From NCBI RefSeq assembly GCF_030010375.1, contig NZ_JASCRY010000003.1, positions 186,001 to 250,000 of the forward strand: 64,000 nt of DNA. The letters are read 5' to 3'. This DNA comes from Flavobacterium yafengii. GTDB taxonomy: Bacteria > Bacteroidota > Bacteroidia > Flavobacteriales > Flavobacteriaceae. The translations under genes were made by a program, and so were the position numbers. Below are positions 54,109-61,541 of the stretch, in pieces. The notes below the pieces were generated by a model. That model did not search any database. It had not been told where the DNA came from and was given only the letters and a program-made list of their open reading frames with translations. Within the stretch, counting starts at the first letter, position 1. Every line of letters starts with the position of its first letter.

Positions 54109-55785
54109 ATGATTAAAATATATCTATTCATATTATCTCTCTGCTTAGGGAACCAAGTTTGTGCACAACAAAATGGATTTAAAATCCCCGATACACTCCG
54201 AAATAAGAATTACGATTATCTATTTGAGCGCGCAGAAGATTTAGAAAAAGACAGTGTGAAACAATCGCTGTATCTTAGAACCTTCTTATTAAAAGCTACA
54301 GCAGAAAAGAATTCAGAAGAAATCGTAAATGGTTATAAAAATTATGTTCACTACTCGCCTGAAAATTTAAAACTAGTGTATGCAGACAGCATGATTTATG
54401 CTGCAAAAAAATCGGGGGATAATGCCTTGATTGGTTCCGCCTATCTTTCAAAGGGAATTGTATACTATGCTCAGAAAAAACATAATTATGCATTAAACAA
54501 TTACCTAATAGCAAATAATTTCATTTCTAAAACTAACGATACCTATTTAATTTATAAGGTGAAATATAATATTGCCAATATAAAATACTATCTGAGGTTT
54601 TATGATGAAGCACTATCATTATTCCAGGAATGCATTACTTATTTTAAAGATGAAAATGCCAGAGCGTATTTGAATTCACTCCATTTAATTGGGCTTTGCT
54701 ATAACAAAATAGGTAACTACGGTTTATGTTCCGAAACAAATGAAAAGGGTCTGGCAGAAGGAAAAAGATTGGCTAATAATGAAATGGAGTCCTATTTTAT
54801 TCACTCGGAAGGGATAAATCAGTATTTCAAAAATAATTACGCAACAGCTATTAAAAAAATAACCTATTCACTACCTGCGATAAAGGAAAACGAAGATTTC
54901 GCAAATGAATCTGTAGGGTATTTTTATATCGGAAAAAGCTACTGGGCACTTAAGAAACCTAAAATGGCCCTACCTTATTTCAGAAAAGTAGATGTGATTT
55001 TTGATGCTAAAGGTTACATTCGTCCTGACCTCCTTGAGAACTACGAATTGATAATACGCTACTATAAGTCCGAAGATAATCTGAAAGCACAACTTCACTA
55101 CATTGGAAAATTACTTAAAGCGGACAGTATTTTAGACCATAAATACCAATATTTATCCAGTAGAATTCATAAAGAGTATGATACTAAAGAAATCCTTTCG
55201 GAGAAAAAAAATATTGAAAACCAACTTGATAAAAGAAAACACAATGACTTCATATTTATAACTGTAATCATTTTTTTATTTTTCTCCATACTTTTACTTG
55301 CCTATAGACATATTAGAAACAAGAGTATGTACAGACAAAAATTTGAGGAGCTTATGAAAAAAAGCCAAGTTCTTAAAGTTCAAGTCAAAAATATAAATAA
55401 AGGAGCACTAGACATAAATGAGGATACCGTTGCATCAGTTTTGAAACAATTAGAAAAATTTGAAAAGGATAAAAAATTTCTGGAAAAAGATTTAACATTA
55501 GCAAAGCTCACGGTAGCTTTTGATTCTAATACTAAATATCTGTCACAGATAATCTACCATTACAGAGAGAAGAAATTTACGGAATACATCAATGATTTAA
55601 AGATCGATTATCTAATTTCAATATTAAAAATAGATAAAAGAATAAGGAATTATACAAACAAGGCATTAGCTGAAGAAGCTGGGTTTAGCAGTACGCAACG
55701 GTTTGCTAATGCTTTTTTGACCAAAACCGGGATGCCTACCTCCTATTTTATTGAAGAACTAAAAAAGAGTTACCCAACATTATAG
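54109..55785 (+). CDS. TPR / transmembrane / AraC-type DNA-binding sensor-regulator
   Basis: 558 aa. A signal peptide (MIKIYLFILSLCLGNQVCAQ) leads to a periplasmic run of about six to seven tetratricopeptide-like repeats (residues 80-330). One membrane helix follows at about 381-397 (FIFITVIIFLFFSILLLAY), then a coiled-coil linker and a cytoplasmic AraC HTH (YLSQIIYHYREKKFTEYINDLKIDYLISIL ... ALAEEAGFSSTQRFANAFLTKTGMPTSYF). This one-piece layout, which carries an outside signal to DNA, is common in Bacteroidetes. The target is probably the divergent lipoprotein operon, which is an inference. Confidence 0.88.
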   Translation: MIKIYLFILSLCLGNQVCAQQNGFKIPDTLRNKNYDYLFERAEDLEKDSVKQSLYLRTFLLKATAEKNSEEIVNGYKNYVHYSPENLKLVYADSMIYAAKKSGDNALIGSAYLSKGIVYYAQKKHNYALNNYLIANNFISKTNDTYLIYKVKYNIANIKYYLRFYDEALSLFQECITYFKDENARAYLNSLHLIGLCYNKIGNYGLCSETNEKGLAEGKRLANNEMESYFIHSEGINQYFKNNYATAIKKITYSLPAIKENEDFANESVGYFYIGKSYWALKKPKMALPYFRKVDVIFDAKGYIRPDLLENYELIIRYYKSEDNLKAQLHYIGKLLKADSILDHKYQYLSSRIHKEYDTKEILSEKKNIENQLDKRKHNDFIFITVIIFLFFSILLLAYRHIRNKSMYRQKFEELMKKSQVLKVQVKNINKGALDINEDTVASVLKQLEKFEKDKKFLEKDLTLAKLTVAFDSNTKYLSQIIYHYREKKFTEYINDLKIDYLISILKIDKRIRNYTNKALAEEAGFSSTQRFANAFLTKTGMPTSYFIEELKKSYPTL

Positions 55786-55977
55786 ATTAAATAATTATAA
55801 ATAGAATGTATATATTGTAGTAAACAATTTAGCAAAAAAAAATCTATTAGTATACAGTACATTATTGTTTTTAATATACTTTACATCCAGTCAAGACTAG
55901 TAGGATAAAAATACCATTAAAGTACAGTAAGCTTAATTATAAATCAATATCAATTAGCATTACCCTCAAGAAAAGTC

Positions 55978-58900
55978 TTAACGTTTCAAAGCAAAATGCC
56001 CTTTCAAAATTCTACCGTCTTTCAGTTGTATTGAATACCAATAATCCGTTGCTGGCATTTGTTGCCCATTAAATGTTCCATTCCAGCCTTCGCCTATCGG
56101 ACTGATTTGTTTAATTAATTTCCCATAGCGGTCAAAAATTTGGATGATCGTTTTTACATTTAGTGTTTCATTTGCGCCTTTAATATTCCATGTGTCATTG
56201 AAACCATCGTGGTTTGGCGTGAAATAATCAGGTATTCCCAATACGGCTACTTCTTTTGGAACTACACCACAACCGTTCAAATCCTTGACAAAAACCGTAT
56301 GGATTCCTGCAGGAACATTGGTGAAAGTGTTTTCCGTTTGGTAAGCTCCAAATTCTTCATCCAAACCATACACATAATCTCCGGCACCCGATACCGAAAT
56401 AGTGATACTATTGGAATTTGCTAAATCTACAATATTAATTCCTGTTACTTTGGCTATATCCGAGGCCATTACCGTAATGGTTCTTGTTCTGGAACAGCCT
56501 TGTGCATTGGAAACTTCCACGGTGTAAATACCTGCTTTATTCACGGTTAGGGTGTAATTATTCTCGCCTGCAATTGGATTTCCATTAAAGAACCAAGCAT
56601 AGCTATAATTAGCAATCGGACTACCATCTTGAACTCCTGCATCAATTACTTTTGTAAATGTAGATAAGTTACTGCACACCAATTCGTCTCCTACTAAATT
56701 GATGTTCGGTACTGGATTCACTACAAACGGAAGAATTACAGTTGCCACACAAGTATTGTTTAAGGGATTAATGACTTCTACTCTTATATTTTGTGTTTCC
56801 GTAACAAACGGATTAGGTAGCGGATTCGAAAGCGGATTGTTATTTCCGTCAAAATAATGAACCGTCATTCCTGTTTGTCCATTTAGTATCGTGTTTTGGA
56901 AGGTTGAAGTGTCAAAAGCATATTTTCCATCCTGCAAATTAGGATCTGTTTCATCATCGCAGATCGTAGTTAATGTTGTTGGAACCGGAAATGCTTCAGG
57001 CAAATCGGAAACTATAAATTGTATAGTTGAATCAAAAGAACAGGCTTTTAGGGTGTTATTCGTTACGACCACTTTTAACGTTTGCGAAGCCGTTGTAAAA
57101 GGATTCGGTAAAGGGCTGGGTAATGAATTATTGTTTTGATCCAAATAAGCAACGGTAACATTGGTTAATCCGTTTAACAAGTTAGTTTGTAGTCCTGAAG
57201 TGTCAAAAGCATACATCCCATCCTGATTGTCGTCACAATGACTCTCAATAACAGGTTTTACAACTGGAATTGATTCTACGTTGAGCGTGATATGACTTCC
57301 TAAGCCCAAACAATCATTATTCAATCTGCTATCTACACGAATGTATACGTTTTGGGTATTTGGATAACCGATGTTTCTATAATTTGAAATATCGGAGATG
57401 GCCTCTTTTTCGGCGAGAGCATCGACTAAATTTCTATAATAAGTAATGTCTAATTGCTGTCCAATGGGGAAAATATTCTGAATTTGATTGGTCAAATTAC
57501 TAAAATCAAATGAACTGATTCCATCGGTATTCGTGCCCGAAATTGCATCATCGCATTGCGTAAAAGTTTGTGTAAAATTTAAAGGAATTTGCGTGGTCGA
57601 AACAATGAGATTCAGTTGTGCAATTCTATAACAGCCATTGCTGTTGGTAACTCTCACATACACTTTGTCTACACTTACAATTTGATTGGTGTAGGTTGTA
57701 GCATTTGCTATTGGATTGATATTGTTTTGAGCGTCAGTTTGCGTTGTATAAAAAGAAATGGTTTCTGATGACGCATTATTTGTTATTTTAGAAATCCCTT
57801 CTTCTAAGTTAAAAACACTAAAACCATCAGTATTATCATCACATTGTTTTAAATCGACACCATTGGTAATTATCGGTAAAGCCAACACCTGAATTGTAAA
57901 CGATGTTGTTGCCGAACAACTCGCATTGTCTTTATTAACCATTTTCACGTATATCGTTTCTAAAGGATTTGTATTTTGGTAGGTTGTAGGAATGACTATA
58001 GGTTGGGTTAATGCTGCATCTTTAAAGTAAGAAAGTGAAAATTGGGTAGCCGATTGTCCGTTTAAAACTGTGGATGCTCTTTGTGTTAAATCGAAAATTA
58101 CACGTCCATCGGTATCTGTACCAACACTTGTATTGTCACAAACAGTGAGATTTAGAATGTTTATGGCTAAACTCGGCATTGACGAATCAAAAACATCAAT
58201 ACTAAAGCTTGTGGTGCTTTTGCAAGTTGTATTCACCTTGTTAGAAACTTCAGCAATAATGGTTTGTTGCTGATAGGGAATTGTGTTTATGTAATTGCTA
58301 GGAGCCGCAATAGCTACATTATTGGTGTAATCCGTAGCATTGGCAAAATAGTTTATACTATATGAACTTGGATCCTGACCATTAAGAATTGCCGGGTTTT
58401 GTGTGGTTAAATCAAAAGTATATAAGCCATCATTATTATCGTCGCAAATTAGCATGTTTTGAGGAGCAGTTGCTGTGGGAACTTGTGAAATAACAATATC
58501 TTTAGTTTTTGCCGTAGAACCTGTTACACCTGTCACTGTTACCGAAACTGTATAAGTTCCTGCAGTTGCATAGGTATGTGTTGGATTTAAATCATTTGAT
58601 GTATTCCCATCGCCAAAATCCCATGTGGCAGAAGTAATGGTTTCCGATGAATTTAATGTAAATTCAGTTGCAGTTCCCAGACACAATTTTTTTGCATCAA
58701 AAAATGCATCGAAAAAAGAGGTAATAAATGGAGGTAAACCCAAAATACGTTTTGTATTTGGGGCAAGTTTCTGTCCTTCTTTATCAAAATCACAACCTAA
58801 TCCCAAAATATCTGGATTATTTATAACTGCCAAAGATTCAAAACTGTATGTGCAAAAATAAATCTTTCTATTTGGTGCTAATTGCAAAGCTCCAACACCA

Positions 58901-59988
58901 TAACTACCCCCGAAAATTTCTGTTTTTGAATTAGGAATATCCATACTCAATAAATCAAATTGTGCCAACTGATAAGAATTACCTACCGAAGCATTAAAGC
59001 TCGCATAGAGAACATTAGAATTATTAGAAAACTCCACTCCATAGGCTTTAACATCAGAAAGAATTAATTTAGAGTTTAAAACAATACCAGTCGATGTATC
59101 AAAATCAAATGTATACAACGAGCCTTTATAATTATTATAAGGACTAGTTGCCGTATCAATTTGATCAAAAGCGGCTGCTAATTTTTTGCCGTTTGGAGAT
59201 GCTTTTAGATACCCTATCGCATTTCTACGATATCCAAAGGTAGGAATACTGGGTAAAACAGCTGACTTTACTGGAGTAGTACTTACTCCGCTTGATGTTA
59301 CTCTAAATGCGTAAAAATTATCTGTAAACTGTGTAATAACCCAATAACCATTTCCTGAAGCATCTTTTACAGCGGTCAATTTTTCTGAACACTTATATTT
59401 TATTTCTTCTCCTAAGAGATTGGTATCATAAGTAATCAGATGATTGTTTCTACTTACAATGTCTCCTGTACTACCATTACTACCGGTTTTGCTTAAATCA
59501 ACAATCGAATAATTCAACCCATTATTTAATCCATCATCATTATCGGGTGTTTTACCACTATCCGTTTCCATGTAATTTCCGGAAAATGCATTAGGATATA
59601 CAGCAGCATTCTCCTGGTGAGGCTCATCCAATGTGAAAATATAATATAGGTTTGGGCTCCCTGGTTTGGGAACTATTATAGCGGACTGAGTACTAGAAAT
59701 ATCTCCAAACAAGCCAGTCCCATTTAGATAATCTCCATTTGGCATCACTACATGATTCTTGTCCCAAACGGTGCGACCATCACTATAAAATAATAAATCT
59801 CCATTGCTATTAGCAATAGAAGCACAACCTTCACTTGTATTTAGTTTACCATCTCCTAATGAATTAACACTACCATCCGGATTGAATTTAAGTCCTGCAT
59901 TTTGTCCAAAATACCAAACACTCGCTTCCTGTTGTGAGAAAGCGAGTGAGGTGTAAAGTGTCATTAAAAGAAATAGTTTGAATTTCAT
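55978..59988 (-). CDS. Large secreted protein with PKD domain and T9SS type B sorting signal
   Basis: 1336 aa. A signal peptide ends at ...LAFSQQ. Residues 20-430 form a beta-propeller-like region (EASVWYFGQNAGLKFNPDGSV ...). A PKD-like domain spans about 440-500 (TSATWDFGDGN, THTYATAGTYTVSVTV). Several similar beta-sandwich units with QCDDN/CDD followed by D-G-Y-FD segments fill 510-1140 and look like tandem repeats. The C-terminus (YFTPNHDGFNDTWNI, FDRYGKLIKQISP, GHFALKR) is a T9SS type B (gliding-type) signal. It is expected on the cell surface, possibly adhesive. Confidence 0.9.
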   Translation of the reverse strand: MKFKLFLLMTLYTSLAFSQQEASVWYFGQNAGLKFNPDGSVNSLGDGKLNTSEGCASIANSNGDLLFYSDGRTVWDKNHVVMPNGDYLNGTGLFGDISSTQSAIIVPKPGSPNLYYIFTLDEPHQENAAVYPNAFSGNYMETDSGKTPDNDDGLNNGLNYSIVDLSKTGSNGSTGDIVSRNNHLITYDTNLLGEEIKYKCSEKLTAVKDASGNGYWVITQFTDNFYAFRVTSSGVSTTPVKSAVLPSIPTFGYRRNAIGYLKASPNGKKLAAAFDQIDTATSPYNNYKGSLYTFDFDTSTGIVLNSKLILSDVKAYGVEFSNNSNVLYASFNASVGNSYQLAQFDLLSMDIPNSKTEIFGGSYGVGALQLAPNRKIYFCTYSFESLAVINNPDILGLGCDFDKEGQKLAPNTKRILGLPPFITSFFDAFFDAKKLCLGTATEFTLNSSETITSATWDFGDGNTSNDLNPTHTYATAGTYTVSVTVTGVTGSTAKTKDIVISQVPTATAPQNMLICDDNNDGLYTFDLTTQNPAILNGQDPSSYSINYFANATDYTNNVAIAAPSNYINTIPYQQQTIIAEVSNKVNTTCKSTTSFSIDVFDSSMPSLAINILNLTVCDNTSVGTDTDGRVIFDLTQRASTVLNGQSATQFSLSYFKDAALTQPIVIPTTYQNTNPLETIYVKMVNKDNASCSATTSFTIQVLALPIITNGVDLKQCDDNTDGFSVFNLEEGISKITNNASSETISFYTTQTDAQNNINPIANATTYTNQIVSVDKVYVRVTNSNGCYRIAQLNLIVSTTQIPLNFTQTFTQCDDAISGTNTDGISSFDFSNLTNQIQNIFPIGQQLDITYYRNLVDALAEKEAISDISNYRNIGYPNTQNVYIRVDSRLNNDCLGLGSHITLNVESIPVVKPVIESHCDDNQDGMYAFDTSGLQTNLLNGLTNVTVAYLDQNNNSLPSPLPNPFTTASQTLKVVVTNNTLKACSFDSTIQFIVSDLPEAFPVPTTLTTICDDETDPNLQDGKYAFDTSTFQNTILNGQTGMTVHYFDGNNNPLSNPLPNPFVTETQNIRVEVINPLNNTCVATVILPFVVNPVPNINLVGDELVCSNLSTFTKVIDAGVQDGSPIANYSYAWFFNGNPIAGENNYTLTVNKAGIYTVEVSNAQGCSRTRTITVMASDIAKVTGINIVDLANSNSITISVSGAGDYVYGLDEEFGAYQTENTFTNVPAGIHTVFVKDLNGCGVVPKEVAVLGIPDYFTPNHDGFNDTWNIKGANETLNVKTIIQIFDRYGKLIKQISPIGEGWNGTFNGQQMPATDYWYSIQLKDGRILKGHFALKR

Positions 59989-60018
59989 GGGTTTATTCTA
60001 TCCTACTAAATATTAATC

Positions 60019-60795
60019 TTATGGCCATTGCACCGATACTATAAACTCTAGATTTATTTCCGGGAAGGAGTAGGTTATCGTGCTGGGTTTGGTAGCAAGA
60101 TAGGAAGAAAAACTAATGGTCTTATAATCCGGTGGACCATTTAGTAAATCTTGTCCCAATTGACCATCTATATCGGCCAATCCAAATCGCAAAGAAGCAT
60201 TTGGGTTGATGAATAAATTTAAGGATGACAAATCCCATGTTAAATCGCCCTGATTTTCTTTGACGGTGGAACGACACCAAGAATTATTATTAAAATAGTC
60301 GCTAGAAAAAGGATTACTTTGTTGTTGTTTAACCAAACCAAATGACACATCTGCCAAACGGTTACTATCCGTTGCAGCATATTCCGGATCCCAAGCAGTA
60401 CTCATCTTGTAAAACGATTTCACTTGCAAGCCAGTAATCTTAATGGCATTGCCTCTGGTTACCGTAACCACAACTGTTTTTGTCGTTTCTTCCTCTTTCT
60501 CGTTTTTGACTTTTATCTTGATCGTTTTGGTACCCAAAGTGTCAAAATTAAAATATAACTCCTTTGAAGTTCCAAAATTTGAACCACTAAAATCAACCGG
60601 GTCGGAGCCATCTTTAGTTACCGCCATCCACTTCATTGTTTCATTGCTTGTAACCGTAACGGTAAAAGGTTCGTCTATAGTAACCGTTGTTTTTGACGGT
60701 GTTATTGCTGTGCTGAAAGTGCTTTGATTTGTAGCGTCGTCTGATGACGTGCACATGCAAAAAAGCAGTGGAAATAGATAGAGTATTCGTTTCAT
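60019..60795 (-). CDS. Putative lipoprotein with Ig-like/PKD-like domain
   Basis: 258 aa. The leader MKRILYLFPLLFCMCTSSDD has a lipobox at Cys 13 or 15, then a Ser/Thr-rich tether and a beta-sandwich resembling a bacterial Ig-like domain (TITPSKTTVTIDEPFTVTVTS ... KTIKIKVKNEKEEETTKTVVVTVTRG). The C-terminal 130 residues have no recognised family. It sits 31 bases upstream of the T9SS type B gene on the same strand, so it may be exported with, or anchor, that surface protein. Confidence 0.75.
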   Translation of the reverse strand: MKRILYLFPLLFCMCTSSDDATNQSTFSTAITPSKTTVTIDEPFTVTVTSNETMKWMAVTKDGSDPVDFSGSNFGTSKELYFNFDTLGTKTIKIKVKNEKEEETTKTVVVTVTRGNAIKITGLQVKSFYKMSTAWDPEYAATDSNRLADVSFGLVKQQQSNPFSSDYFNNNSWCRSTVKENQGDLTWDLSSLNLFINPNASLRFGLADIDGQLGQDLLNGPPDYKTISFSSYLATKPSTITYSFPEINLEFIVSVQWP

Positions 60796-60942
60796 TTTAT
60801 TTATTTGATTCTTTTCTTGTTACTATTATAAAATTAATTAATCTAAGTCTATTGAGAACCCATAAAACAATTTGGATTTTCATTTGTATAATTTTAGATC
60901 GTTTTATGCTTCAATACACTTAAATCTTTTTATTTGTGGACA

Positions 60943-60957
60943 CGGAATGCAATTCCG
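60943..60957. repeat. Short palindrome in intergenic DNA
   Basis: CGGAAT-GCA-ATTCCG forms a small hairpin within a longer GC-richer island of about 80 bases that also gives an accidental minus-strand frame. Such GGAATTGCATTCC elements occur scattered in flavobacterial intergenic DNA, as far as I recall. Confidence 0.45.
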
Positions 60958-61031
60958 CGCAATCTTTCAAGAGAGAAATTCTTGTATTTCCCAGCCATCG
61001 TGGTTTTTCTATATCTGATCGATCAGAGTAG

Positions 61032-61538
61032 CTATTCATAATCTGGATAAAATCCATCATAGCAACCTGTTCTAATTCTATGTACAATACTTTCGGGATC
61101 CATAACAATTCCTATTTCTGCCTTCCTATTTTCTCCTTCAAGTTTTCCTACTTTTTCAGAAACGACATCATTTATATGCCATACATACCAATTATTTGAA
61201 ACTTTAATAGGCTCTTCTCCTTCTATTGTGCCATAGTCATTAGTACCGCGAAACAAAATATGCTCAAAAGTTCCTACATTGGTTATATTACCTACTTTTT
61301 CCCAATAACTTAGTTTAACTCCAAACTTAACTACACAATGTGCATAAAAAAATACTTCATCTTTTATTATTTCGGCTAAATTTGGGTTTTCTTCTATTGA
61401 GTATATCTTTTTAAAACATCTAATCACATCACTATTAAGTTGTTTTAAATCATTTGTTATGTATTGAAAATAGCGTTTGGTAGTATCATTAATTTTAACA
61501 AAAAAGATATCCCCTTTTTTTACAATTACTCGTTTCAT
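61032..61538 (-). CDS. Imm26-like immunity protein
   Basis: 168 aa. It begins MKRVIVKKGDIFFVKINDTTKRYFQYI, the GDIF/IxL beta-strand start of Imm26 immunity proteins, and contains FEHILFRGTNDYGTIEG and WYVWHINDVVSEKVGKL. Such proteins neutralise the C-terminal toxin of polymorphic toxin systems. The gene lies three bases after the stop of the RHS toxin gene, the usual toxin-immunity order. No other function is indicated. Confidence 0.8.
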   Translation of the reverse strand: MKRVIVKKGDIFFVKINDTTKRYFQYITNDLKQLNSDVIRCFKKIYSIEENPNLAEIIKDEVFFYAHCVVKFGVKLSYWEKVGNITNVGTFEHILFRGTNDYGTIEGEEPIKVSNNWYVWHINDVVSEKVGKLEGENRKAEIGIVMDPESIVHRIRTGCYDGFYPDYE

Positions 61539-61541
61539 TTT

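Noticed and set aside
60920..61108. A 62-codon minus-strand frame behind the Imm26-like gene
   Set aside because: It begins inside the immunity gene in another frame and its tail covers a GC-richer intergenic repeat; no family is recognised.
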